Positions 34,193 through 42,699 of a DNA stretch of 64,000 bases are shown in pieces. Source of the stretch: Sphingomicrobium clamense (GTDB lineage Bacteria > Pseudomonadota > Alphaproteobacteria > Sphingomonadales > Sphingomonadaceae); assembly GCF_019264355.1 (NCBI RefSeq), contig NZ_JAHVAH010000001.1, positions 1 to 64,000 of the forward strand, written 5' to 3'. Each line of letters starts with the position of its first letter. Position 1 is the stretch's first letter. Under the pieces are notes generated by a model, which was not told the origin of the DNA, searched no databases, and worked only from the letters and a program-made list of their open reading frames with translations. The position numbers were made by a program, and so were the translations under genes.

Positions 34193-34882
34193 ATGACCAT
34201 GCTTTCAGACCGCGCACTGCTTCGCCTGTCCGGCGAGGGGGTTCGCGAATTCCTTCAGGGTCTCGTGACCAGCAACGTCGCCGGCGACCTGCCCGTCTGG
34301 GCCGGGCTGCTGACGCCGCAGGGCAAGTGCCTCTTCGATTTCTTCGTGTGGGAAGATGGCGAAGACTTGCTGCTCGACTGCGAGGCGGAGCAGGCCGATG
34401 CGCTTGCACGCCGCCTGACCCTCTACCGCCTGCGTCGACCGATCGGCATCGCGCGCGATGAAACGCTGGCAGTGCACTGGTCGCCCGACGGGGATAGCGA
34501 CCCGCGACTGCCGGCGCTGGGCAAGCGCTGGCTCGGTGCGCCGGGCGAAGAGGCCGAGGGCTATCTCGAGCATCGCCTGCGCCTCGGCGTGTGCGAGGGC
34601 GTTGCGGAGCTGGGCGACCTGCTCTGGCTCGAGACCAATGCCGCCGAGCTGACCGGGGTCGACTTCAAGAAAGGCTGTTTCGTCGGGCAAGAGAATACCG
34701 CGCGGATGAACTGGCGACAGAAGATCAACCGGCGCCTGTTCGTGGTCGAAGGTGATGGCGAGGGGCTGAAGGTTCGCGCGCATTATCCCGAGCTTGGCCT
34801 TGCGGTCGTGCATGGGCGCGCTGCGGAGCCTCCGAAGAACGCGATCATGCCCAGCTGGCTGAAGGCCGCGCTGCCCGAATGA
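34193..34882 (+). CDS. ygfZ: Folate-binding YgfZ/GcvT-like Fe-S cluster assembly protein
   Basis: A 229-residue homologue of YgfZ (IBA57 in mitochondria), a tetrahydrofolate-binding helper for some iron-sulfur enzymes. The family signature KGCFVGQE is present (GVDFKKGCFVGQENTAR), and the N-terminus (LSGEGVREFLQGLVTSNV, LTPQGKCLFDFF) is typical. The ATG at 34193 is preferred; ATG 34199 is also possible. It overlaps the following TonB receptor gene by four bases, which is a curious coupling. Two Fe-S enzymes that might profit, AcnA and QueG, are encoded in this window. Confidence 0.92.
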   Translation: MTMLSDRALLRLSGEGVREFLQGLVTSNVAGDLPVWAGLLTPQGKCLFDFFVWEDGEDLLLDCEAEQADALARRLTLYRLRRPIGIARDETLAVHWSPDGDSDPRLPALGKRWLGAPGEEAEGYLEHRLRLGVCEGVAELGDLLWLETNAAELTGVDFKKGCFVGQENTARMNWRQKINRRLFVVEGDGEGLKVRAHYPELGLAVVHGRAAEPPKNAIMPSWLKAALPE

Positions 34883-36858
34883 GCGTCGCCCTGGCCCTGG
34901 CCCTCGCCGCGCAGGACGCGCCGATCGTCATCACCGGTCGCGGGCTCGACGAGCCCGAGGGCGGGCAGGTCGTCCTGATCGAAGAGGACAAGGTCGACGA
35001 AGAAGCGACGGGTCGTCTCGAAGGCGTGCTGTCCGAGGTCGCGGGGCTTTCCTTCTTCCGCCGCGCCGATGCACGCTCGGTCCATCCGACCGCACAGGGT
35101 CCGACTGCACGCGGACTGGGCGGAAATGCCGCCAGCCGCATCGCGATCACGCTCGACGGGGTGCCGCAGGCCGACCCGTTCGGAGGCTGGATCAATCCCG
35201 CCGCGTTCGATCCGGCGACGCTCGGCCGGGTGATCGTCGCACGCGGCGCGCGGCCCGAACCCGGCGCGATCGGCGGGCAAATCTACCTCGAAAGCCCAAC
35301 CGCGGGTCCGCGCAGCGCCGCGCTTGCCTATGGCAGCGACGACAGCTGGGATGCGTCGGCGGTGTGGGGCGCCGAGGTCGGCCAGGGCCTGTTCGTGGCC
35401 AGCGCAGGCTGGATGCGATCGGACGGGTTCGTGCCCATCGTGGCGGAGGATCGCGGCCCCGCCGACCGCGGCGCAGCGTCGGACCAAAAGGTTGCGCGGC
35501 TTCGCCTGTCCTATCCCGTCGGACGGGTGGAAACGCAGGTCGGCCTGACCGCGTTTGACGACGAGCGCGACCGGGGCGTCGACGGCACCGACAATCGTGC
35601 GCGCGGGCTCGACCTTTCCGCGCGGCTGGTCGGACGCGACGGCGCGGGCTGGTCGCTCACCGGCTGGTGGCAGGACCGCGATTTCGAAACGCGCTTCGCC
35701 GCAGTCGACGGCGACCGCGAGACGCCGCGCGTCGTGCTCGACCAGTATGACGTGCCCGCGACCGGCGCGGGCGCACGGGGCGAAGTCGGCTGGCGCGCGG
35801 GCGCTGTCGACGGAAATCTGGGCGGTGAATGGCGCCGTGCCGAAGCCACGGTTGCTGAACGCTTCTTCTTCGTTGCGGGTGACCCGACTCGCGAGCGACG
35901 CGCGGGCGGCGAGACTCGTCTGCTGGGACTCTTCGGCGGCGCCGAGGTCGAGCGCGAGGCCTGGTCGCTGGCCGCAACGATCCGCGCCGACCAATGGCGG
36001 TTTTCCGACGGGTTTCGCGCCGTCGACGTGCTTGCTGGCGGGAGCCTCGAGGACAGTCATTTCGCCGACCGATCGAGCTGGCAAGAAAGCGGCCGCATCG
36101 ATGCCGCCTTCCGGCCAAGCGAGCGCGTTACTCTTCGCGCGGCTGCAGCGCGCGCCGTGCGTTCCCCCACGCTCAACGAGCTGGTGCGTCCGTTCCGCGT
36201 CGGCGCCAACGCGACCGCCGCCAACGAAAACCTCGTGCCCGAGACAAGCGACCAGATCGAACTGGGGGTCGACTGGGCCGACGAAGGCAGCAGCGTGCGC
36301 GCCACCGCCTTCGCCGCGCGTCTCGACGACGGCATCTTCAACGTGCCCGTCAACATGGGTCCCGGCCTGTTCCCCGGGGTCGGCTTCGTCTCCTCGGGCG
36401 CGATCCTGAGCGAGCGCCAGAACCTACCGCGCGTCAAAAGCCACGGGGTCGAGGTGGATTCCGTGCATGCGCTCGGCCCGGTCGACCTGCGGTTCAGCTA
36501 TGCCTTCGCGGACCCGAAACTGGCCAAAGGCCCCTTTGCCGGCAATCGCCCGCCGCAAGTCGCGAGGCATCAGCTGAGCGCCGGGGTGGGTTGGGACGAC
36601 GGCGAGGGCCGCTCGGCCGCGCTGCGGCTGACCTATGCCTCCGGCCGCTTCGAGGATCTCGAAAATGATCGGCCCCTCGGTGACGCTGTCAGCCTCGATG
36701 CCGCCTTGCGCTGGCCGTTGACCGACATGCTCCAGCTCGAAGCCCGCGGCACCAACCTCACCAACGCGCGCGCACTCGCCGGATTTGCCAGCGACGGCGC
36801 ACGCGAGCGGACCGCGCCGCGCACCTTGTGGATCGGATTGAGAGTAGGCCGCGACTAG
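34879..36858 (+). CDS. TonB-dependent receptor, 659 residues
   Basis: An outer-membrane receptor of BtuB/vitamin-siderophore size. A very short signal (MSVALALALAAQDAP) is followed by a TonB-box-like PIVITGRG, the plug (GRLEGVLSEVAGLSFFRR, GPTARGLGGNAASRIAITLDGVPQ, GRVIVARGARP) and a barrel with the usual VPETSDQIELGVDW, YASGRFEDLENDRPLG and NLTNARALAGFASDG blocks. The barrel ends IGLRVGRD rather than in the usual C-terminal aromatic residue. The signal peptide of about 11 residues is shorter than normal. It overlaps ygfZ by four bases and meets the GFA-like gene tail to tail. The ligand cannot be told. Confidence 0.9.
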   Translation: MSVALALALAAQDAPIVITGRGLDEPEGGQVVLIEEDKVDEEATGRLEGVLSEVAGLSFFRRADARSVHPTAQGPTARGLGGNAASRIAITLDGVPQADPFGGWINPAAFDPATLGRVIVARGARPEPGAIGGQIYLESPTAGPRSAALAYGSDDSWDASAVWGAEVGQGLFVASAGWMRSDGFVPIVAEDRGPADRGAASDQKVARLRLSYPVGRVETQVGLTAFDDERDRGVDGTDNRARGLDLSARLVGRDGAGWSLTGWWQDRDFETRFAAVDGDRETPRVVLDQYDVPATGAGARGEVGWRAGAVDGNLGGEWRRAEATVAERFFFVAGDPTRERRAGGETRLLGLFGGAEVEREAWSLAATIRADQWRFSDGFRAVDVLAGGSLEDSHFADRSSWQESGRIDAAFRPSERVTLRAAAARAVRSPTLNELVRPFRVGANATAANENLVPETSDQIELGVDWADEGSSVRATAFAARLDDGIFNVPVNMGPGLFPGVGFVSSGAILSERQNLPRVKSHGVEVDSVHALGPVDLRFSYAFADPKLAKGPFAGNRPPQVARHQLSAGVGWDDGEGRSAALRLTYASGRFEDLENDRPLGDAVSLDAALRWPLTDMLQLEARGTNLTNARALAGFASDGARERTAPRTLWIGLRVGRD

Positions 36859-37220
36859 GCGCTGGCGCCGTCGACCTCACGCACCGGCAGGCTCTTCGCA
36901 AGCTCGGGATCGAGGAGGCGCCCGTTGACGCCCATGCGATCGGGCCGCTCCATGTCGTCGTAGGGCCACTCGTCAAGCAGCGTCCAATGCGTGACCACGC
37001 CGCAGGAAGGGCAGTGCCACAGTGTCAGGCAGGGAGGCTCGTCGCTCATGTCGTTTCGCACATACCCGTCTACCTTGCCCGCGACCGCGACTGAATTTTC
37101 CGGATAGCGGAGCGCGAGGAAACCGGTCTTGCGGCAGACCGAACAATTGCAGCGGATGATCTCGTCCGGCGCATGCGGGAGCGTGATGGTCACGCCCCCG
37201 CAATGGCAGGACAACTCCAC
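36855..37220 (-). CDS. GFA-like (Mss4-fold) zinc protein
   Basis: A 121-residue protein of the glutathione-dependent formaldehyde-activating family (GFA/CENP-V). The zinc-binding cysteines are in SCHCGGV, RCNCSVCRKTGF and HCPSCGV, and the spacing fits the family. Most bacterial members have no proven reaction, so only the fold is assigned. It lies two bases downstream of acnA on the same strand and is probably cotranscribed with it; its 3' end overlaps the convergent TonB receptor by four bases. Confidence 0.85.
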   Translation of the reverse strand: MELSCHCGGVTITLPHAPDEIIRCNCSVCRKTGFLALRYPENSVAVAGKVDGYVRNDMSDEPPCLTLWHCPSCGVVTHWTLLDEWPYDDMERPDRMGVNGRLLDPELAKSLPVREVDGASA

Positions 37221-37222
37221 CT

Positions 37223-39898
37223 TTACGCCTTGGCGAGGTTGCGCAGGACGTAGTGGAGGATGCCCGAATTCTTGTAATATTCGAGCTCGTTATACGTATC
37301 GATGCGGCACTTGGCGGTGAAGCGGACTTCCTCGCCATTCGCGCGCTTGGCGACGACCTCGACATCCTGGCGCGGTTCGAGATCCGCCAGCCCTTCGATC
37401 GAGAAGGTTTCGCTGCCGTCGAAGCCGAAGGTCGCGGGACCCTCGCCGTCCATGAACTGGAGCGGCAGGACGCCCATGCCGACGAGGTTCGAACGGTGGA
37501 TGCGCTCGAAGCTCTCGACGATGACCGCTTTGACGCCCAGCAGGATGGTGCCCTTCGCCGCCCAGTCGCGCGACGAGCCGGTGCCATATTCCTTGCCGCC
37601 CAGCACGACCAGCGGGGTACCGTTTGCCTGATGCGCCATCGCGGCGTCGTAAATCGCCATCTGCTCGCCGGTCGGGCCCTTGGTGAAGCCGCCCTCGACG
37701 CCGTCGAGCATCCGGTTCTTGATGCGGATATTGGCGAAGGTGCCGCGCATCATGACCTCATGGTTGCCGCGGCGCGCGCCGTAGGAGTTGAACTCGCTAC
37801 GGGGCACCTGGTGCGCCTCGAGATAGCGACCGGCGGGGCTGTCCGCCTTGATCGCGCCGGCGGGCGAGATGTGGTCGGTGGTGATGCTGTCGCCAAACAG
37901 GGCAAGCGGCTTGGCGTCGGTGATGTCCGTGACCGCGCCCGGCTCCATATCCATGCCCTGGAAGTAAGGCGGGTTCTGGATGTAGGTCGAGGTCGGCGGC
38001 CAGTCGTAGGTGTCGCCGCCCGTCACCTCGATGCCCTGCCAGCGCTCGTCGCCCTTGTAGACGTCGGCATAACGCTGCGAGAACATGTCGCTGTGCACGT
38101 GCGCATCGACCAGTTCGCGTACCTCGTCATTGGTCGGCCAGATGTCCTTCAGGAAGACGTCGTTGCCGTCCTTGTCAGTGCCGATGACGCAGGTCGTGAT
38201 GTCCTCGCGCGTATTGCCGAGCAGCGCGTAGGCGACCACCAGCGGCGGCGACGCGAGATAGTTGGCGCGCACGTCCTGCGACACGCGCCCTTCGAAGTTG
38301 CGGTTGCCCGAGAGGACCGAGCAGGCGACGAGGTCATTCTCGTTGATCGCCTTCGAAATCGGCGCGGGCAGCGGGCCCGAGTTGCCGATACAGGTGGTGC
38401 AGCCATAGCCGACAAGGTCGAAACCGATGGCGTTCAAGTCGTCCGAGAGGCCCGCCATGTCGAGATAGTCGGTGACCACCTGGCTGCCGGGTGCGAGCGA
38501 GGTCTTGACCCACGGCTTGCGGTTGAGGCCGAGCGCGTGCGCTTTCTTGGCGACGAGGCCCGCGGCGATCATCACGTCGGGGTTCGACGTGTTGGTGCAG
38601 CTGGTGATCGCGGCGATCACGACGTCGCCGTCGCCGACCGTATAGTCTTCGCCTTCGACCTCGACTTCGTGGCCCTTGCCGCCGTGATACTGCGTATCGA
38701 TCAGCTTCTTGAACTCGCTCGCCATGTCGGAAAGCAGCACGCGGTCCTGCGGGCGCTTGGGACCGGCAAGGCTCGGCATGACGCTCGACATGTCGAGTTC
38801 GAGCGTGTCGGTGAAGACGGGTTCCGGAGCCGACGCGTCGCGCCACATGCCCTGCGCCTGCGCATAGGCCTTGACCAGCGGCACGTCGTCGCCGCGACCG
38901 GTCAGCTCGAGATAGTCGAGCGTGCGATTGTCGATCGGGAAGAAGCCGCAGGTCGCGCCATATTCGGGCGCCATGTTGGCGATGGTCGCGCGGTCGGCGA
39001 GCGACAGCGCGTCGAGGCCGGGGCCGTAAAATTCGACGAAGCGGCCGACGACGCCCTTTTCGCGCAGCATCTGCACGACGGTCAGCACGAGGTCGGTCGC
39101 GGTGACACCTTCGGCCATCGCGCCGTCGAGGCGGAAGCCGACGACTTCGGGAACCAGCATCGAGATGGGCTGGCCGAGCATCCCGGCTTCGGCCTCGATG
39201 CCGCCGACGCCCCAGCCGAGCACGCCGAGGCCGTTGACCATCGTGGTGTGGCTGTCGGTGCCGACCAGCGTATCGGGATAGGCGACGGTTTCGCCCGTCT
39301 GGTCCTCGGCCGACCACACCGCCTTGGCGATATGCTCGAGGTTGACCTGGTGGCAGATGCCGGTGCCCGGGGGCACGACCTTGAAGTTGTCGAACGCCTT
39401 CGACCCCCATTTGAGGAATTCGTAGCGCTCCTTGTTGCGCTCATATTCGCGCGCGACGTTCGCTTCGAACGCGACCGGGGTGCCGAACTCGTCGACCATG
39501 ACCGAGTGGTCGATGACGAGGTGGACGGGAACCTGCGGGTTGATCTTCTGAGCATCGCCGCCCAGCGCCTTGATCCCGTCGCGCATTGCGGCGAGGTCGA
39601 CCACGGCGGGAACGCCCGTGAAATCCTGCATCAGCACGCGTGCGGGGCGATACTGGATCTCGCGGTTGATCCGCTTTTCCTTCTGCCAGTCGACGATCGC
39701 CTGGACGTCGTCGATGGTCACCGTGTTGCCGTCCTCGAAGCGCAGCATATTCTCGAGCAGCACCTTCATCGAGAAGGGAAGCCGGCTGACATCGCCGAGC
39801 TTCTCGCCGGCCTTGGCGAGCGAATAATAAGCGATGGTCTTGCCGCCAACGTCGAGCGTCGAGCGAGTGCCGAGAGTATCCTGCCCAGTGGGGATCAT
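37223..39898 (-). CDS. acnA: Aconitate hydratase A
   Basis: An 891-residue cytoplasmic aconitase of the AcnA/IRP1 type, which isomerises citrate and isocitrate in the TCA cycle. The three Fe-S cysteines are in [12 protein letters not shown] and [13 protein letters not shown]. Substrate-site blocks such as [44 protein letters not shown] and [16 protein letters not shown] are intact. The start ATG at 39898 has AGAGGA upstream. It is followed immediately by the GFA-like gene. Confidence 0.98.
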   Translation of the reverse strand: MIPTGQDTLGTRSTLDVGGKTIAYYSLAKAGEKLGDVSRLPFSMKVLLENMLRFEDGNTVTIDDVQAIVDWQKEKRINREIQYRPARVLMQDFTGVPAVVDLAAMRDGIKALGGDAQKINPQVPVHLVIDHSVMVDEFGTPVAFEANVAREYERNKERYEFLKWGSKAFDNFKVVPPGTGICHQVNLEHIAKAVWSAEDQTGETVAYPDTLVGTDSHTTMVNGLGVLGWGVGGIEAEAGMLGQPISMLVPEVVGFRLDGAMAEGVTATDLVLTVVQMLREKGVVGRFVEFYGPGLDALSLADRATIANMAPEYGATCGFFPIDNRTLDYLELTGRGDDVPLVKAYAQAQGMWRDASAPEPVFTDTLELDMSSVMPSLAGPKRPQDRVLLSDMASEFKKLIDTQYHGGKGHEVEVEGEDYTVGDGDVVIAAITSCTNTSNPDVMIAAGLVAKKAHALGLNRKPWVKTSLAPGSQVVTDYLDMAGLSDDLNAIGFDLVGYGCTTCIGNSGPLPAPISKAINENDLVACSVLSGNRNFEGRVSQDVRANYLASPPLVVAYALLGNTREDITTCVIGTDKDGNDVFLKDIWPTNDEVRELVDAHVHSDMFSQRYADVYKGDERWQGIEVTGGDTYDWPPTSTYIQNPPYFQGMDMEPGAVTDITDAKPLALFGDSITTDHISPAGAIKADSPAGRYLEAHQVPRSEFNSYGARRGNHEVMMRGTFANIRIKNRMLDGVEGGFTKGPTGEQMAIYDAAMAHQANGTPLVVLGGKEYGTGSSRDWAAKGTILLGVKAVIVESFERIHRSNLVGMGVLPLQFMDGEGPATFGFDGSETFSIEGLADLEPRQDVEVVAKRANGEEVRFTAKCRIDTYNELEYYKNSGILHYVLRNLAKA

Positions 39899-40078
39899 GG
39901 TGTTGGTGTTCCTCTAGTCTGAATCGGTTGCCGCATGGGAAACGGCGCGTTGGGCGCGCCACTAGCAGCATGGGCCTCAATTGACAAAGGGGTGAGCAAG
40001 GCCAGTCGTTCCATTTGCCGGATCGCGGGAAGCCGCCATTCTCGGACCGACTCGGACCCGCGTGATAGGATGGCGATC

Positions 40079-40255
40079 ATGCCCGGCTACGACAGTGAAA
40101 CCTGCCACAAGAAGGCGATAGAAGCCCGCGGCGCTGCCGAACACAAGAATGGCGGCCGCGACGCACGGGTCGCCGGCCACCTCGCCCTCGCCTGGGACGC
40201 GCTCGCAAAGGCGAAGAAACGGCGCGAGCAGGGGCTCCCCAAGTCCAAGCACTGA
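40079..40255 (+). CDS. Small basic protein, 58 residues
   Basis: MPGYDSETCHKKAIEARGAA opens a short, Lys/Arg/Ala-rich helical protein that ends AKKRREQGLPKSKH. AGGA lies eight bases before the ATG at 40079; an in-frame ATG at 40070 is possible. It sits between acnA (divergent) and the DUF2585 gene. No function can be assigned, but the charge pattern and ribosome site favour a real gene. Confidence 0.55.
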   Translation: MPGYDSETCHKKAIEARGAAEHKNGGRDARVAGHLALAWDALAKAKKRREQGLPKSKH

Positions 40256-40297
40256 TTTGCGCTTGTAAGGCACGCCCGCGCCGCTAGCGTGGCGGCG

Positions 40298-40879
40298 ATG
40301 AAGAAGCTTGCCGTCCCCTTCCCCCTCGTCGCGCTTGCGATTGCCGCGGTTACCGCGCTGATCCTGCTGCTGATGGGGCAGCCCGCCATCTGCACGTGTG
40401 GGCGGGTCGACCTGTGGGCGCCGGGCGCGAGCGGGCCGACGACGAGCCAGATGCTCGCCGACTGGTATTCACCCAGCCACGTCATTCACGGCTTTCTCTT
40501 CTACGGGCTGATGCACCTCGTCTGGCGCCGCGCGAGCGTGGAGAAAAGGTTTATCGCCGCGCTTTCGCTCGAGGGGCTGTGGGAGATCGTCGAGAATTCG
40601 CCCTGGGTGCTCGAACGCTATCGCTCGGTGACGATCGAGGTCGGCTATTTTGGCGACAGCGTGCTCAACTCGATGAGCGATCTCCTCATGATGGCGATCG
40701 GCTTCTTCCTTGCGCGCAAGCTCCCGCTCTGGGCCAGTATCACCTTCATCGTCGCCGCCGAAGTCATCGTCGCCATCGCCATCCGCAACAATCTGTTCTT
40801 CAGCAGCCTGATGCTGATTGCGCCCCAGCAGTCGGTGCTCGAGTGGCAGGCGGGCGGCCCCTTCCCGCTGCCCTTCTGA
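40298..40879 (+). CDS. DUF2585 (UPF0314) membrane protein
   Basis: A 193-residue inner-membrane protein with about five spans (FPLVALAIAAVTALILLLM, the region around VIHGFLFYGLMHLVW, LLMMAIGFFLARKLPLWASI, FIVAAEVIVAIAIRNNLFF). Family motifs are CTCGRVDLW, WYSPSHVIHGFLFYG, LEGLWEIVENSPWVLERYR and SVLNSMSDLL. The family is common in alphaproteobacteria and has no known function. ATG 40298 directly opens the first span. Confidence 0.88.
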   Translation: MKKLAVPFPLVALAIAAVTALILLLMGQPAICTCGRVDLWAPGASGPTTSQMLADWYSPSHVIHGFLFYGLMHLVWRRASVEKRFIAALSLEGLWEIVENSPWVLERYRSVTIEVGYFGDSVLNSMSDLLMMAIGFFLARKLPLWASITFIVAAEVIVAIAIRNNLFFSSLMLIAPQQSVLEWQAGGPFPLPF

Positions 40880-41121
40880 CGTCGCGACTTTCCGCCGTTC
40901 ATCGAAGCCAGACGCCCGCCTGGCCGTCCGTCGTCTAAACATCGGTCTTTATCGAAAGCGTGTAACCTTTCGCGTGCAGCCGGCGTATACGGAAGTTGTC
41001 GGAGCCGTTCCGCAGGCGACACCGACCTGATCGACCTTTAGACGCGTTGATTGGGGGTAGAGTGAGCGTATTCTGCGAAGTCTTGGGCCGATCATCCTGA
41101 CGAGAATGAAAGGATGATCTG
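40880..41121. other. Intergenic stretch, nothing recognised
   Basis: About 240 bases between the DUF2585 gene and the small periplasmic TonB-like protein. I see no convincing gene, tRNA or terminator. It probably holds the promoter of the gene at 41122, which has AAAGGA upstream of its start. Confidence 0.4.
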
Positions 41122-41631
41122 ATGACGTACAAGAATAGCATTCCGATAATCGCACTCGCGCTGGTCGCCATCCCGACGACCGCCATGGCGCAGGATCCCG
41201 TCGCGATCGAAATTCGCGCGACGTCCGCGCTGGCCGAGTGGCAGCACGACACGAACCGCCAGCTCGATGCCGGCCTTGCCCGCGCGCCCTCGCTGCGCGG
41301 CGGCCGCGCCAACGAAGCGGTCGTGCAAGTCGCGTTCGACGTCAACGGTAAGGGGGAAGCGGTCAACATCCGTACGCTCCCGGGTGACTTCAACCCGGCT
41401 GCCGAGCAGGCGGCGCTCTACGCAGTGCGCTCGCTCGACACGCTCGACGAGTTGCCGGAGATGGCCAACGGGCGTTCGGTGCTCGCCAACATCATCCTCG
41501 CCAACACGCCCGCCTCGCGCGACCGGCTCGCCGACAAGCTTGCCAAGATCGAGAAGAAGCGCCTCGCCAGTAGCGGCGCGGTCGCAAGTTACGTGACGAT
41601 CGGGGCGATCCCGACGCTTCTCGCGGACTGA
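41122..41631 (+). CDS. Periplasmic TonB C-terminal-like domain protein
   Basis: A 169-residue exported protein. The signal peptide (IPIIALALVAIPTTAMAQDP) is cleaved after AMA. The middle resembles the TonB C-terminal fold as used in stand-alone periplasmic proteins (NEAVVQVAFDVNGKGEAVNIRTLP, EQAALYAVRSLDTLDELPEM). There is no membrane anchor and no proline-rich neck, so it is not a working TonB. The role is unknown. The family match is moderate. Confidence 0.7.
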   Translation: MTYKNSIPIIALALVAIPTTAMAQDPVAIEIRATSALAEWQHDTNRQLDAGLARAPSLRGGRANEAVVQVAFDVNGKGEAVNIRTLPGDFNPAAEQAALYAVRSLDTLDELPEMANGRSVLANIILANTPASRDRLADKLAKIEKKRLASSGAVASYVTIGAIPTLLAD

Positions 41632-41647
41632 ACGTCACGCGCGAACA

Positions 41648-41693
41648 GGCGGCCGTCGCCCGGACACTGCGGAAGGTTCGGGCGGCGGCCGCC
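41648..41693. repeat. Large GC hairpin after the TonB-like gene
   Basis: GGCGGCCGTCGCCCG pairs with CGGGCGGCGGCCGCC (15 pairs, one of them G-U in RNA) across a 16-base loop. It begins 16 bases past the stop codon. There is no T run, so it may act as a transcript stabiliser or factor-assisted terminator. Confidence 0.6.
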
Positions 41694-41757
41694 GCTAGTC
41701 TGGTTCGCCAAATTCACGCCGCTGTCACGACATCGACGCAGAATTCCGGACTTCACA

Positions 41758-42153
41758 TTAATTTTTCCGGTTGATCCAGCGATCCATTGCAACGGCAATC
41801 GCTGCAATGGCGAATGGCGACAGCATGACTAGAGCAGCTGCTCCCATCGGAACTCCGCTACCATCTGGTTCACGCTGGTAAGCAATTCCCAAGGACAAGA
41901 ACCAGCCTCGCACGACAATCGTCGCAAGAATGGACCAAAGCCATGGTGAGCGCGATGAGCTACGAAATGCGAGTACCATCATCGGAATACTCACGAGCGC
42001 CGCGTTAGCGACGAATACTAATGGCTCGTCAGTTGAAACGGGCCGATCGAGGAAAACGGAGAAAAGAACTCTTTCGGTCGCGACGATTGCGATAGCGACG
42101 GTCAGCGCCAAGACAATGAAAGGCGGGCGTCCCTTAGGCGATATCCGTGTCAA
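41758..42153 (-). CDS. Small four-span membrane protein, unknown
   Basis: A 131-residue hydrophobic protein with four predicted spans (FIVLALTVAIAIVATERVLF, PLVFVANAALVSIPMMVLAF, WSILATIVVRGWFLSLGIAY, AAALVMLSPFAIAAIAVAMD) and a basic C-terminus (DRWINRKN). It starts with TTG immediately after the stop of the DUF4142 gene. Its base composition is visibly less GC-rich than its neighbours, which suggests a separate origin. I do not recognise a family. Confidence 0.6.
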   Translation of the reverse strand: MTRISPKGRPPFIVLALTVAIAIVATERVLFSVFLDRPVSTDEPLVFVANAALVSIPMMVLAFRSSSRSPWLWSILATIVVRGWFLSLGIAYQREPDGSGVPMGAAALVMLSPFAIAAIAVAMDRWINRKN

Positions 42154-42681
42154 TTAGTCGCCAAGCGCCGCGTCTTCGCGCGCGGTGAGGTCGGCGCCCA
42201 GTTCGGCCACGGGGCGCAGGGTCGCGCTGCCGCCGCTGGTGGCGAAGGTGCGGTGGAGGCGCAGCGTCTGTTCGACCTCGGCCTCCTGCATTCGCAAATA
42301 GGCGCGATCGAAATCGCCCGACAGCGAAAGCCGGTCGAGCTTGGCCTGGTGATCGGGCGTCAGGCTCGCGCTCGGCAACATGTCTAGGCGACGGCCGGCA
42401 AAGCTCAGCTGGCCCGCGATCCCCTCGCCATGGCTCTTGCGCATTTTCGCGAGGGCAAGCACTTCCGGATCGCGCGATCGCTCCATCGCCAGTTCCGCGG
42501 ACTTTACCGCGAACAAGGCCGCCGACGACGCCGCCGCGAAGTAGGCTGCCGAGGTCAGCGCGGGGGAGACGTTCGTCGTGGTGATGGTCGCGCTCGCCGC
42601 CGGCGCGGGTGCCTTGGAGGCGCAGGCCCCGACCACCAATGCCAGTCCCGCAACGCCTGCAATCCGCAGTCTCTGTCCCAT
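42154..42681 (-). CDS. DUF4142-like lipoprotein
   Basis: A 175-residue lipoprotein. The signal peptide ends in the lipobox LALVVGACASK. The mature part is helical and resembles DUF4142 (ferritin-like, outer envelope) proteins: SAAYFAAASSAALFAVKSAELAMERS, then AKMRKSHGEGIAGQLSFAG with conserved His, and a second helix pair. ATG 42681 has GGGAGA upstream; an in-frame GTG at 42687 is possible. The function is unknown. The following membrane protein gene begins at the base after its stop. Confidence 0.75.
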   Translation of the reverse strand: MGQRLRIAGVAGLALVVGACASKAPAPAASATITTTNVSPALTSAAYFAAASSAALFAVKSAELAMERSRDPEVLALAKMRKSHGEGIAGQLSFAGRRLDMLPSASLTPDHQAKLDRLSLSGDFDRAYLRMQEAEVEQTLRLHRTFATSGGSATLRPVAELGADLTAREDAALGD

Positions 42682-42699
42682 CACCACTCTCCCTGTTGG

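Noticed and set aside
37253..39922. 889-residue plus-strand open frame
   Set aside because: It mirrors acnA exactly; long antisense frames are expected in high-GC genes and the protein has no motifs.
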